Shown in pieces: positions 1 through 8,557 of a stretch of DNA of 47,377 bases (the stretch's first letter is position 1; each line of letters begins with the position of its first letter). Source of the DNA: Chloroflexota bacterium (GTDB taxonomy: Bacteria; Chloroflexota; Chloroflexia; Chloroflexales; Chloroflexaceae); NCBI GenBank assembly GCA_030550625.1, contig JAUQOZ010000384.1:1-47377 (forward strand), written 5' to 3'. The notes below the pieces were generated by a model. It saw only the letters and a list, made by a program, of their open reading frames with translations. It did not search any database and was not told the DNA's origin. Made by a program: the position numbers and the translations under genes.

Positions 1-962
<962 letters not shown>

Positions 963-988
963 GCGAATACTCCTTGGATTGGGTTATA

Positions 989-1013
989 CCGCTCTTAGTG
1001 TAGCATAGAGCGG
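989..1013. promoter_or_regulatory. Inverted repeat upstream of ettA (possible operator or 5' UTR hairpin)
   Basis: CCGCTCT (989-995) and AGAGCGG (1007-1013) form a perfect 7-bp dyad with an 11-nt loop. On the minus strand the loop reads TGCTACACT, which resembles an extended -10 element (TGnTACACT), so the dyad would straddle the ettA promoter. No convincing -35 was found. The regulatory role is inference. Confidence 0.3.
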
Positions 1014-1034
1014 CCAACCACATACAGCGCGCGA

Positions 1035-1066
1035 TTGACAACACAATTTCAAGCTTGTGGTATAAT
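1035..1066 (+). promoter_or_regulatory. Promoter of tRNA-Gln gene
   Basis: TTGACA at 1035-1040 and TATAAT at 1061-1066 lie directly before the tRNA. The 20-bp spacer is longer than the 17-bp optimum, but the -10 is preceded by TGG, giving an extended -10 (TGnTATAAT) that relaxes dependence on the -35. The predicted start falls a few bases before the mature tRNA 5' end at 1078. Confidence 0.7.
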
Positions 1067-1077
1067 ACTCAGCGTGA

Positions 1078-1151
1078 TGCCGGGTGGTGTAATGGTAGCA
1101 CAGCGGACTTTGGATCCGTTAGTCTAGGTTCGAGTCCTAGCCCGGCAGCCA
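1078..1151 (+). tRNA. tRNA-Gln (anticodon UUG)
   Basis: A full cloverleaf can be folded by hand. The acceptor stem TGCCGGG pairs with CCCGGCA, followed by discriminator G and an encoded CCA (1149-1151). The D loop contains AATGGTAG. The anticodon stem GCGGA/TCCGT encloses CTTTGGA, giving anticodon TTG. The T arm CTAGG-TTCGAGT-CCTAG is canonical. The gene sits between divergent ettA and downstream prs, with its own promoter. Confidence 0.97.
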
Positions 1152-1301
1152 CGGCAACAACCGTGCCACAGGCCATGAAACGACTGAACCCGCACAATCT
1201 ACTCTCGGCGATGGTGGTCAGGATTTCTGGCTCGGCCAATTGATACGTGCGCAGTGAGCATGCTCGCTGCGCGTTTCTATTCAAGAAAGAACGACTGCAT
1301 C

Positions 1302-2240
1302 ATGGATGGTCGCCTGCTCATTTTCACCGGCAACGCCAACCCGGCGTTAGCGCAAGAGATTGCCCGCAACCTGCGCATCAATCTGGGGCGGGCGCTGGTC
1401 GGCACGTTCAAGAACGGCGAGACGCGGGTCAAGATCCACGACAATGTGCGCGGCTGCGATGTGTTTGTGATCCAGCCCACCTGCACGCCAGTAGATCACC
1501 ATCTGATGGAACTGCTGATTATGATCGACGCTTTCCGGCGCGCGTCAGCAGCACGGGTAACGGCGGTCATTCCGTACTACGGCTACGCCAAGCAAGAAAA
1601 GAAAACATCGGGGCGCGAGCCGATTACGGCCAAGCTGGTCGCCAACTTGATCCGCACCGCCGGCGCCGATCGGGTGTTGACGATGGATCTCCACGCGCCG
1701 GCAATCGAAGGCTTCTTCGACATTCCGGTCGATCACTTGCAGGCGTCGCCACTCTTGGCCGACTATATTCGCGAGCTGAACCTGCCCAATCCGGTGGTGG
1801 TTTCGCCCGATGCCGGCGGCGTGGGGCGGGCCAACCGCTTCCGCGAACGGATCGGGGCCGGCTTGGCGATTATCGCTAAGCAACGGCTCGAACCCGACAC
1901 TGCCGAAGTGATCGAGATGGTCGGCGAAGTCGAGGGCAAGACGGCCATTATCGTTGATGATATGATCTCGACCGGCGGCACGCTGATCGAAGCAGCGCAT
2001 ACCCTGCTAGCTCGCGGCGCGCGCGCTGTCTACGCTTGCGCGACCCACGGCATCTTTGCCGATAATGCGTTGCAACTGATTGCTCAATCTGACCTGATCG
2101 AGACGATTGTCACCAACACAATTCCCCAACCGCCTGAGGCAACCGCAGCGCGGGTGCGCACCATTAGCGTCGCGCCGCTGTTTGCCGAAGCAATTATGCG
2201 GATCCACAAAGATCTATCACTCAGCGCGCTGTTTTCATAG
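1302..2240 (+). CDS. prs: Ribose-phosphate pyrophosphokinase (PRPP synthetase)
   Basis: Makes 5-phosphoribosyl-1-pyrophosphate from ribose 5-phosphate and ATP, feeding purine, pyrimidine, His, Trp and NAD synthesis in the cytosol. The chosen ATG at 1302 gives 312 aa, the usual family size; an in-frame upstream ATG at 1254 would add 16 unconserved residues. Conserved blocks visible are the N-terminal FTGNANPALAQEIA, the flexible-loop region YYGYAKQEKKTSGREPITAK, the catalytic histidine region LTMDLHAP, and the PRPP loop VDDMISTGGT. The canonical YARQDRK loop reads YAKQEKK, a conservative variation. Upstream there is only a weak purine stretch as ribosome-binding site. It starts about 150 bp after tRNA-Gln; no separate promoter is obvious. 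Confidence 0.95.
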   Translation: MDGRLLIFTGNANPALAQEIARNLRINLGRALVGTFKNGETRVKIHDNVRGCDVFVIQPTCTPVDHHLMELLIMIDAFRRASAARVTAVIPYYGYAKQEKKTSGREPITAKLVANLIRTAGADRVLTMDLHAPAIEGFFDIPVDHLQASPLLADYIRELNLPNPVVVSPDAGGVGRANRFRERIGAGLAIIAKQRLEPDTAEVIEMVGEVEGKTAIIVDDMISTGGTLIEAAHTLLARGARAVYACATHGIFADNALQLIAQSDLIETIVTNTIPQPPEATAARVRTISVAPLFAEAIMRIHKDLSLSALFS

Positions 2241-2336
2241 TTACGCAGGCTTGTTGCGCCCGAACGCGCTCTTGGCTTCGGGCGCTATAGCAGAGTGATC
2301 GCGCCATTCTGCACTGCGGAAAGGAGGATGATTCAC

Positions 2337-3680
2337 TTGGAGGACCCCGGCCCTAGTTCGTTGATCATCGGCATTGGCCTGTGCCTCATCTTCCTCGGCA
2401 TTACCTCGGCTGCCGATACAGTCTTGATGACGGTAAGCCGCCCGCGCCTGAGCGCCCTGCTCGCCTCGGCTGGTCTTGGCTCGCGCCGCTTCACGGCTCA
2501 TTTTCTCGATGAGCCGTACCGGATCAAGTCGGCCATTATCTTTCTGAATGCCGTTTTGACCATCACCATTACTGCGCTGACCATCCAACTCACCGCGCCG
2601 TATGGCGCCAACGCGATGATCGGCGGTCTAGCCACCTTGCTGTTTGCGATACTGTTGCTCAGCGAAGTGGTGGCCAAGGCGCTCGCGCGCCGCAACCCCG
2701 ACACCACCGTGGTGGTGCTAGCCCGCCCGCTAGTGATCGTCGCCACAATCTTGTGGCCGTTAATGGCCGTGATCAACGCCATTACTCGCCCCATTTTCAC
2801 CCTCTTGAGCGGCAAACCGGCCCCACCGACGCCACTGGTGACGGAAGAAGAGCTGCGCCTGATGATGAGCGCCGGTGAAGAGGCGGGTTGGATCGAGCAC
2901 GAAGAGCGCGAGATGATCGAGGGCGTGATGGATTTCGGCGACACGCTGGTGCGCGAGATTATGATCCCGCGGGTTGATGTCGCCGCGCTCGAAGTTAATA
3001 GTCCGCTCGATCGCGCGCTCGATATGGCGATCACGCGCGGCCACTCGCGCATTCCGGTCTACGAAGAGACGATCGACAATGTGGTCGGCATTCTGTACGC
3101 CAAAGACCTTATCCCCGTCTTGCGCGACGGCAAGCGCGATACGCCGCTGCGCGATCTACTGCGCCCGGCCTATTTTGTGCCGGTGACAATGAAGGTCAAG
3201 GCGCTGTTGGAAGATTTGCAACGCCGGCGTGTTCACATGGCGATTGTGGTTGATGAATACGGCGGCACCGCTGGCATCGTCACCTTAGAGGATTTGCTCG
3301 AACAGATCGTGGGCGAAATCCGCGACGAGTACGACACCGAAGAGCCGGCGATTGTGGAAGTGGGGCCACGCGAGTTTATCGTCGATGCCCGCGTCCCGAT
3401 TGATGATGTGGCCGAGTTGCTGGAAGTGGAATTCCCGGAAACGACTGCCGACCGGATTGGCGGCTTGGTGTACGAGCAGTTAGGCCGGATCCCGCGGGTA
3501 GGTGACGAAGTGACGTGTGGCGACGTTACGATCACGGTGCTCTCATTGAAAGGCATCCGCGCTGAACGGTTGCGCATTGTGCGGCACACGCCGGAAGAGG
3601 TAGAGGCGGCAGCGCCGGCGGAGGCCGAGAAGCTTATGTTGCCGCTGAGCAAAGAAGCGCATGGATCAAGCAGTCCTTGA
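2337..3680 (+). CDS. CNNM/CorC-type membrane protein (DUF21 + CBS pair + CorC_HlyC)
   Basis: Member of the hemolysin-III-unrelated HlyC/CorC (CNNM) family, associated with Mg2+/Co2+ homeostasis. The N-terminal ~160 residues form a DUF21 domain with about four hydrophobic segments (LIIGIGLCLIFLGI; a second around IIFLNAVLTITITAL). Two CBS motifs follow (REIMIPRVDVAAL and VPVTMKVKALLEDLQ...VVDEYGGTAGIVTLEDLLE). The last ~85 residues, up to an Ala/Glu-rich tail, are a CorC_HlyC domain (FIVDARVPIDDVAELLEVEF...). Start choice: a perfect AGGAGG (2322-2327) abuts the ATG at 2328 with zero spacing but is 9 nt from an in-frame TTG at 2337, so TTG is preferred (447 aa). The 3' end overlaps cdd by 20 bp, implying translational coupling. 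Substrate is not deducible. Confidence 0.9.
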   Translation: MEDPGPSSLIIGIGLCLIFLGITSAADTVLMTVSRPRLSALLASAGLGSRRFTAHFLDEPYRIKSAIIFLNAVLTITITALTIQLTAPYGANAMIGGLATLLFAILLLSEVVAKALARRNPDTTVVVLARPLVIVATILWPLMAVINAITRPIFTLLSGKPAPPTPLVTEEELRLMMSAGEEAGWIEHEEREMIEGVMDFGDTLVREIMIPRVDVAALEVNSPLDRALDMAITRGHSRIPVYEETIDNVVGILYAKDLIPVLRDGKRDTPLRDLLRPAYFVPVTMKVKALLEDLQRRRVHMAIVVDEYGGTAGIVTLEDLLEQIVGEIRDEYDTEEPAIVEVGPREFIVDARVPIDDVAELLEVEFPETTADRIGGLVYEQLGRIPRVGDEVTCGDVTITVLSLKGIRAERLRIVRHTPEEVEAAAPAEAEKLMLPLSKEAHGSSSP

Positions 3681-4071
3681 TCGACTCGTGGCCGCAGCGT
3701 TGGCGGCCCAAAGCCGCGCCTACGCGCCCTATTCGCAGTTTGCCGTTGGCGCAGCCGTACTCACGGCGGATGGACAGATCTTTAGCGGCGCGAACATCGA
3801 GAATGCCTCGTACCCGCTGACCATCTGCGCTGAGCGGGTGGCGCTGTTTAGCGCGCACATGGCCACAACCGAACCGGTGACGGCGCTAGCGGTGGTGACG
3901 CCGACCGCTACCGTTGCCAGCCCGTGCGGCGCATGCCGGCAGGTGATTTTTGAATTAGCCCCACGCGCCCAGATCATTCTGCTCAACGCCGATGCGAGCG
4001 AACGCCGCCTCACCACCCCGGCGGAGTTGTTGCCCTTCGGCTTTGGCCCTGAACAACTGCGCGGGGTGTGA
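3661..4071 (+). CDS. cdd: Cytidine deaminase
   Basis: Zn-dependent hydrolytic deaminase converting (deoxy)cytidine to (deoxy)uridine in pyrimidine salvage. At 136 aa it is the short homotetrameric type. The Zn site is seen as C56-x-E58 in TICAER plus C89/C92 in SPCGACRQ, with E58 the proton shuttle; the substrate-binding GANIENASYP lies just before. The ATG at 3661 lies inside the upstream CNNM-type gene (20-bp overlap), so expression is probably coupled to it. A convergent stem-loop follows at 4084-4121. Confidence 0.96.
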   Translation: MDQAVLDRLVAAALAAQSRAYAPYSQFAVGAAVLTADGQIFSGANIENASYPLTICAERVALFSAHMATTEPVTALAVVTPTATVASPCGACRQVIFELAPRAQIILLNADASERRLTTPAELLPFGFGPEQLRGV

Positions 4072-4083
4072 GCGCAGGCGACA

Positions 4084-4121
4084 GCGATGGATGGCAGCAG
4101 CATTGCGCCGCCATCCATCGC
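4084..4121. terminator. Bidirectional terminator-like stem-loop between convergent genes
   Basis: GCGATGGATGGC (4084-4095) and GCCATCCATCGC (4110-4121) form a perfect 12-bp inverted repeat with a 14-nt loop, in the 74-bp space between cdd (plus) and the minus-strand gene ending at 4146. There is no T-run on either side, so termination efficiency is uncertain. Confidence 0.55.
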
Positions 4122-4145
4122 GTGACCTACACTTCTAGAGACGAT

Positions 4146-4793
4146 TTATTGCGGCTTGCTGCTATCCGGCGGGATCGCCGGCATCGGCAACAATGGCGCG
4201 ACCGGCTCGACTAGCCGATCGACAATCGCGCTGAGCCGGGTGAACTGCGGCCCCAGTTCGGTCTCGGCGAGCGGGATATTCACCGGCACATCAAGTTCAA
4301 CCGGGATCGATGTCACCAGCTTGACATTCATATTCAAATCGACCGGCAATTCAAGGCCGGCGGGCAAAACGATCGCCACGCTGGCATTGAGATTGCCGCC
4401 GCCGCCGGGAAACGCGATTTGGGCGGGCGCTTGCAACGAAACCGGCTCGGTCAACTTCACCACATTCCGCTCGGTCATGATGGTAGCGCCATTGATCGGC
4501 ACATCCAGCTCGATGGGCAGGCGTGTGCTCAGTGGCACCGTGTAGACAATCGTCGCTGACTCAAGATGGTTCACGACATCTTGCAGTTCAGCCAAATTAT
4601 TGGCGGCAAAGACCGGCAAATTCTCGGCCAATTGCGCCACTTGGCGCTGATTCATCACCAAAATCCCAATCACAATCCCCAGCACCACGAGCAGCACCGC
4701 GTTCATGATGAACGATGTCCAGATCAGCGCTTTGTAGAGGGGGGCAATGCGCGCGTAACGCTTGACAGGGCGAGGCGTGGTTTCGTTGCTCAT
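4146..4793 (-). CDS. Single-pass membrane protein of unknown function
   Basis: No family recognised. The ATG (4791-4793) is preceded by AGGAGG (4797-4802, minus strand), giving 215 aa; longer upstream starts would run through the promoter. Residues ~1-20 are basic/polar, ~23-47 form one hydrophobic helix (WTSFIMNAVLLVVLGIVIGI), and the rest would be external. The outside part repeats a motif of the type hP(V/I)ELDVPhN several times (LPIELDVPINGA, LELPVDLNMNV, IPVELDVPVNIPL), suggesting a beta-rich repeat fold, and it ends in a Pro-rich tail. It has its own promoter, divergent from SRP RNA. Membrane topology is prediction from composition; the function is unknown. Confidence 0.75.
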   Translation of the reverse strand: MSNETTPRPVKRYARIAPLYKALIWTSFIMNAVLLVVLGIVIGILVMNQRQVAQLAENLPVFAANNLAELQDVVNHLESATIVYTVPLSTRLPIELDVPINGATIMTERNVVKLTEPVSLQAPAQIAFPGGGGNLNASVAIVLPAGLELPVDLNMNVKLVTSIPVELDVPVNIPLAETELGPQFTRLSAIVDRLVEPVAPLLPMPAIPPDSSKPQ

Positions 4794-4803
4794 GCGTCCT
4801 CCT

Positions 4804-4850
4804 ACAACTACAGTTGTCTCGAATAATACCACGCCTATTCGTAGATGCAA
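4804..4850 (-). promoter_or_regulatory. Promoter of the one-TM protein gene, with dyad at the start point
   Basis: On the minus strand TTGCAT (4850-4845), a 16-bp spacer, then TATTAT (4828-4823) preceded by TGG (extended -10). A dyad ACAACT-AC-AGTTGT (4804-4817) coincides with the predicted transcription start (~4816), so it may be an operator or a 5' hairpin. It is divergent from the SRP RNA promoter; the -35 boxes are only 3 bp apart. Confidence 0.6.
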
Positions 4851-4853
4851 GAG

Positions 4854-4881
4854 TTGCGCAATCGCGATTTTGGGGTATAAT
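4854..4881 (+). promoter_or_regulatory. Promoter of SRP RNA
   Basis: TTGCGC (4854-4859), a 16-bp spacer and a perfect TATAAT (4876-4881), with the RNA beginning about 6 nt later at ~4888. The same TTGCGC -35 recurs at 25752 and 38121 in this window. Confidence 0.8.
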
Positions 4882-4887
4882 GAGTTA

Positions 4888-4979
4888 GTGCCGCGAACGG
4901 CAGATACTTGCGGAACCCCGCCAGGACCGAAAGGTAGCAACGGTACGCGAGTTCCTCTGGGTGTTCGCGGCGCTTTGTT
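4888..4979 (+). ncRNA. ffs: Signal recognition particle RNA (4.5S-type, small bacterial)
   Basis: RNA scaffold of SRP, binding Ffh for co-translational membrane targeting. The apical conserved segment CCAGGACCGAAAGGTAGCAA (4920-4939) contains the symmetric and asymmetric Ffh-binding loops and a GAAA tetraloop. The ends pair over 11 bp: GTGCCGCGAAC (4888-4898) with GTTCGCGGCGC (4963-4973). A T-rich run (TTTGTTTTT) follows the closing stem and probably terminates transcription. There is no Alu domain, so this is the short form of ~90 nt. It begins just after a clear promoter. Confidence 0.93.
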
Positions 4980-5039
4980 TTTGGCAGATGCGAAGAGGGC
5001 TGGAAGGCGATACTGCCGGCTAGCCGAACGCTGGATACG

Positions 5040-7997
5040 CTAAGCGCGATCATCGGCGACAATCGCCGCCGCCAGTTCGGCCAACAATGGCGTACCACCC
5101 ATGCGCTGCAACATTGGTACGACTAAGCTCAGCGCATGAAACATTTCCTCGCGCCCAATGGCCGCCTTGCCGAGTGTGCTTGCCAGCCGGTGCAGCGTCA
5201 TCGGATCGGCAGGATCGAGCGCGGCCACAATCGCCAATTCAGCGCGCACCCGTTCATTGCGGCGGCGGATCCGGCGCGCAATCGCGGCAGCCGTTGTCAC
5301 CTCGCCCCGCTCGACGAGCGCCACAGCCAGCGCCGCGCGGTAGCGATTGCGCGCTTCGCCAGCCAGCAATTCTTCAGCCAAACGGTCGGCCAACCCAGTA
5401 TCGGTGGTCGCCAACAACGGCGCAATCATGATCAACGCGCGCCCGCGTTCGGCAGCTACCTCGATTGCGCGGATCATATCGACGGCAACGAGCACATCAC
5501 CGGCCCGCGCGCGGGCAATCGCCAGATCAGCGCTTGTGCGCGCCCGTTGATCCGCGGCCACAATTGCCGCGGCTTGCGCGCTTGCCGCATCCCAATCACC
5601 AATCGCCGCTAATGAACGCGCAATCTCGTCACGAGCCCAGTCACGCTCATCATCATCGGTCATCGCGGCCAACACCTCTTGCGCGCTGGTGTAATCACCG
5701 GCCTGAGCGCAGGCCACTGCGACCCGCGACAAGGCGCGTTCCAACTCTTCGCCGCTCAACTGATGAGCAATCGCTAGCGCCCGATCCTTGCGACCAATAG
5801 CGGCATGGGCCGAGGCCAAGGCCGCAAGCAAGATGGGCCGATCCTCGCCTTGCAGAGCATCAATCTCGCGCGTCGCACGCTCGGTGGCGAGATTGGCGAC
5901 CAACCCTTGCAACAACAACCGCAACTCAAGCAGCGTCGTTACCCGTAACTCGCGATTGCTAATCCGTTCGGCAGCAGCCAGCGCATCACCATCCTTTTCA
6001 GCTAGCGCAAACACACGCGCAAGGCGAGCCAAGCCTCGATCACGCTGATGCGGGCTAGCCAAGGCCGCTATGCGTTGTAACGCCGCCTCTTCGTTGCGTA
6101 ATGCGAGGTCACACGCTAACTCGATCTCGGCCCATGCCCGCGCCGTCTCCACTTTCAACTCTTCCAGCAGCATCTCACCCCGTGGATCGCCGATCCGGGA
6201 CAATGCCACCGCCACCTCGGCCTGCGCCCATGCGGCCCGGTTTTCATGCAGAATCGCACGCGACAGCCGCCATGCGTAATCATACTGGGCATCGGCCAGC
6301 AACCGGCGCACCACGAGCGTCTCAACATGGGCGCGGCGCTCAAGTAAATCGATCTGTTCAGCGCAAGCCAGCGCTCGCTCAATATCACCCGCCTCAAGGC
6401 AAGCCGTCGCCAAGGCCTCAATCGCCTGATCGCGCGCATCACGCCATGCCCGTGACACCGGTTGCGCTTCGAGATCAAGCGCGCGCGAGAGTAAGCGCAT
6501 TGCGGCACTGCGCATATTGACGCTGTAGCATGCTTCGCCGAGCTGGCGCAGCACAGCGGCTTTTGGCACGCCATCGGGCAACTGTTCGACGATGGCCGTC
6601 ACCCGGCGCAGACTACCCTCGCGACCACCGGTTTTAATCGCAGTGAGGAACGCCGCCGTCACCACTTCACCGCTCAATTGGCGGGCGCGGGTCGCGAGCG
6701 TACCGGTGATCGCCGCGGTGCGGGCTAACGCTAACGGCGGGCCGTGCGCGGCATCGTGCAGCATCCAACCAGCATCACGCAACGCACCGGTCAGCCCTTC
6801 GCGCAGCTCGCGTTCGCGCAACCACGCAGTTTGATTAGCGGTCGGCAGATGAGCCGGTCGCTGAGCCGGCGGGCACAGCGCGGTGTGGCGCGCCAGTTGG
6901 CGCACAAGGTAACGGTTGACCGGATCGAGGGGATTACGCCGCAAGCGTTCGGCGCACCACTGCGCCAATTCACCGTGAGCGGCATCCATTTCGCGAGGCA
7001 CGTGACGAGCCAGAAAGAGGCGCACGGCGCGATGCGCATAGCGCACCAGCAACAATGAATCTTCATCGCTCAAGCGACGAAGGTTGATATGCACCAGCCC
7101 CTGCTCTTCCCACCGATCGAGCACCAAATGCGGATGCTCGGCGCTAATCTCGGCCAACGCCGCTACTGGCAACGGTTCACCGCTCGCGGCCAGCAACACC
7201 GCTAGCCGTCGCTCAGTTGGATTCAACGCTTGCCACCAATCCAGCAACAAATGGTGTAAATCGGCAGGCAGATCGGTGCTATTGAGCAGACCGAGGTGGA
7301 GCCAGCGTTCAGCCCAGCTCAAGTAGAGCAGATTACCCTGCGCCGCGGCCAGCAACGGCGCACGCCATGGCGGCGGACAATGGCGCCGTTCGAGCAAGGT
7401 CGTCTGGGTTTGGATCAACTCACTATCAGCAACAGGCAAAACCAGACGCGCATCCGGCTCGACCGGCAATGAACCGTGCATCACCAGCGTCACACCGGCG
7501 GGGAGATCAAACGGCAATGGCAGGGGTAGCGAGCGTAACGGCTGCCGATCGCGGTCGGGAGCACTGACCAACAACACCAAGGGCTGGGAGGGATCGGCTA
7601 CCTCGGCCAACAGACGTTCACAAGCGGTAGGATCGGTCAACGCCGCTGGGTCGATCAACGGCAGCGAGGGGCGGCGCAGGGCAGCAATCTGGGCATAGAA
7701 CGCCAGCGCGCCGCCGCCGTCATCATCATCAGCTAGCCAGAGCGGCCAATCGTAGCGCACTGCCAATTGGCAGAGCAAGGTGGTTGCGCCAACGCCGATC
7801 GGCGCCTCGAGGGCGACAATGCCTTGCTGATCGCGCAGGGTAGCGACAACAGCATCAAGCAACGCCGGCCGGTCGATAGCCGAGCGCAAGCAAGCTTGCA
7901 CCCGTTCTTGCTGCGCGCGCAACGACGGGGCGACAGTGGCATACAGTTCGCTAAATTGCTCGACGGCGCAAAAAGCGCGTGGCAGTACTGGAGTCAT
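5040..7997 (-). CDS. STAND-like ATPase-fold protein with degenerate P-loop and C-terminal helical repeats
   Basis: 985 aa from ATG 7995-7997. Residues ~1-60 are a leader, ~60-250 look like a STAND/AAA-type nucleotide-binding domain, ~270-400 a winged-helix-like and helical connector, and ~450-985 a long run of TPR-like helix pairs rich in ALA, RAL and AIA patterns. The P-loop reads APIGVGATTLLCQ, so the invariant Walker A Lys is Ala71 (codon GCA, 7785-7787); the Walker B-like strand LVLLVSAPD lacks the usual acidic pair. ATP hydrolysis is therefore doubtful. The gene follows rplL, where rpoB is often found. An extended -10 lies only 10 nt before the ATG and no Shine-Dalgarno is visible, suggesting a leaderless mRNA. 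Function unknown; a scaffold or regulator is inference. Confidence 0.8.
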   Translation of the reverse strand: MTPVLPRAFCAVEQFSELYATVAPSLRAQQERVQACLRSAIDRPALLDAVVATLRDQQGIVALEAPIGVGATTLLCQLAVRYDWPLWLADDDDGGGALAFYAQIAALRRPSLPLIDPAALTDPTACERLLAEVADPSQPLVLLVSAPDRDRQPLRSLPLPLPFDLPAGVTLVMHGSLPVEPDARLVLPVADSELIQTQTTLLERRHCPPPWRAPLLAAAQGNLLYLSWAERWLHLGLLNSTDLPADLHHLLLDWWQALNPTERRLAVLLAASGEPLPVAALAEISAEHPHLVLDRWEEQGLVHINLRRLSDEDSLLLVRYAHRAVRLFLARHVPREMDAAHGELAQWCAERLRRNPLDPVNRYLVRQLARHTALCPPAQRPAHLPTANQTAWLRERELREGLTGALRDAGWMLHDAAHGPPLALARTAAITGTLATRARQLSGEVVTAAFLTAIKTGGREGSLRRVTAIVEQLPDGVPKAAVLRQLGEACYSVNMRSAAMRLLSRALDLEAQPVSRAWRDARDQAIEALATACLEAGDIERALACAEQIDLLERRAHVETLVVRRLLADAQYDYAWRLSRAILHENRAAWAQAEVAVALSRIGDPRGEMLLEELKVETARAWAEIELACDLALRNEEAALQRIAALASPHQRDRGLARLARVFALAEKDGDALAAAERISNRELRVTTLLELRLLLQGLVANLATERATREIDALQGEDRPILLAALASAHAAIGRKDRALAIAHQLSGEELERALSRVAVACAQAGDYTSAQEVLAAMTDDDERDWARDEIARSLAAIGDWDAASAQAAAIVAADQRARTSADLAIARARAGDVLVAVDMIRAIEVAAERGRALIMIAPLLATTDTGLADRLAEELLAGEARNRYRAALAVALVERGEVTTAAAIARRIRRRNERVRAELAIVAALDPADPMTLHRLASTLGKAAIGREEMFHALSLVVPMLQRMGGTPLLAELAAAIVADDRA

Positions 7998-8006
7998 CGG
8001 GTATGT

Positions 8007-8015
8007 ACTATACCA
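8007..8015 (-). promoter_or_regulatory. Extended -10 promoter of the 985-aa gene (possibly leaderless transcript)
   Basis: On the minus strand TGG-TATAGT (8015-8007) matches an extended -10. A start ~7 nt downstream falls at ~8000, three bases before the ATG at 7997, and no ribosome-binding site exists. No clear -35 was found. Confidence 0.45.
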
Positions 8016-8032
8016 CACCCTTGCCGAAACAG

Positions 8033-8063
8033 TGTACGGGCACAGCACTGCTGCGCCCGTACA
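8033..8063. terminator. Palindromic hairpin downstream of rplL
   Basis: TGTACGGGC (8033-8041) pairs with GCCCGTACA (8055-8063), and inner CAGCA pairs with TGCTG around a central C, making an almost perfect 31-nt palindrome. It lies 21 bp after the rplL stop and is the probable terminator of the ribosomal block; on the minus strand only TTT follows. A related hairpin sits at 8527-8555. Confidence 0.6.
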
Positions 8064-8083
8064 CCATTGCGAGACGAAACAGC

Positions 8084-8482
8084 TTACTTAATCTCGACCA
8101 CAGCACCAGCTTCAGCCAGCTTGGCCTTAGCCGCCTCAGCCTCTTCCTTGCTCACACCCTCGCGCACGGGCTTGGGCGCACCCTCAACCAGATCCTTCGC
8201 CTCCTTCAGGCCAAGGCTGGTCAGCTCGCGCACGACCTTAATGACCTGAATCTTGTTGGGGCCAGCCTCCTTGAGGATGACATCAAACTCAGTCTTCTCC
8301 TCAACCGGAGCAGCAGCGGCAGCGCCATCACCAGCGGCAGCCACCGGCGCAGCCACACCCATCGCCATCACCGGCGCCGCTGCGGTCACGCCCCACTTCT
8401 CCTCCATCTTCTTCTTCAGCTCGACCAGCTCGAGGACATTCAGACCCTCGATCATCTCGATAATGGAATCGATCTTCGACAT
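8084..8482 (-). CDS. rplL: 50S ribosomal protein L7/L12
   Basis: Stalk protein that recruits translational GTPases. At 132 aa it is slightly longer than usual. The N-terminal dimerisation helices ([20 protein letters not shown]) are followed by an Ala/Pro/Val-rich hinge (about residues 35-60) and the conserved factor-binding C-terminal domain ([39 protein letters not shown]). AAGGAG lies about 10 nt before the ATG. It follows rplJ by 75 bp containing a hairpin, and is the last gene of the block. Confidence 0.97.
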   Translation of the reverse strand: MSKIDSIIEMIEGLNVLELVELKKKMEEKWGVTAAAPVMAMGVAAPVAAAGDGAAAAAPVEEKTEFDVILKEAGPNKIQVIKVVRELTSLGLKEAKDLVEGAPKPVREGVSKEEAEAAKAKLAEAGAVVEIK

Positions 8483-8526
8483 GGTATGTATACTCCTTTA
8501 TGTGATACTAATAACCTTATTCCCTG

Positions 8527-8555
8527 TACGGGCACAGCGTTGCTGTGCCGCTACG
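8527..8555. repeat. Hairpin between rplJ and rplL, related to the one at 8033-8063
   Basis: GTACGGGCACAGC, spacer GTT, GCTGTGCCGCTAC: the inner 7-bp stem GCACAGC/GCTGTGC is perfect and the outer part imperfect. The left arm is identical to the palindrome after rplL, so both are copies of one short dispersed element. It may modulate the rplJ:rplL ratio (inference). Confidence 0.55.
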
Positions 8556-8557
8556 CA

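Noticed and set aside
1254-1301. Upstream ATG extension of prs
   Set aside because: It adds residues not found in the PRPP synthetase family; the ATG at 1302 fits family length.
5040-8048. Longer start of the 985-aa gene at 8048
   Set aside because: It would run through the palindrome 8033-8063 and the -10 element, and has no ribosome-binding site.
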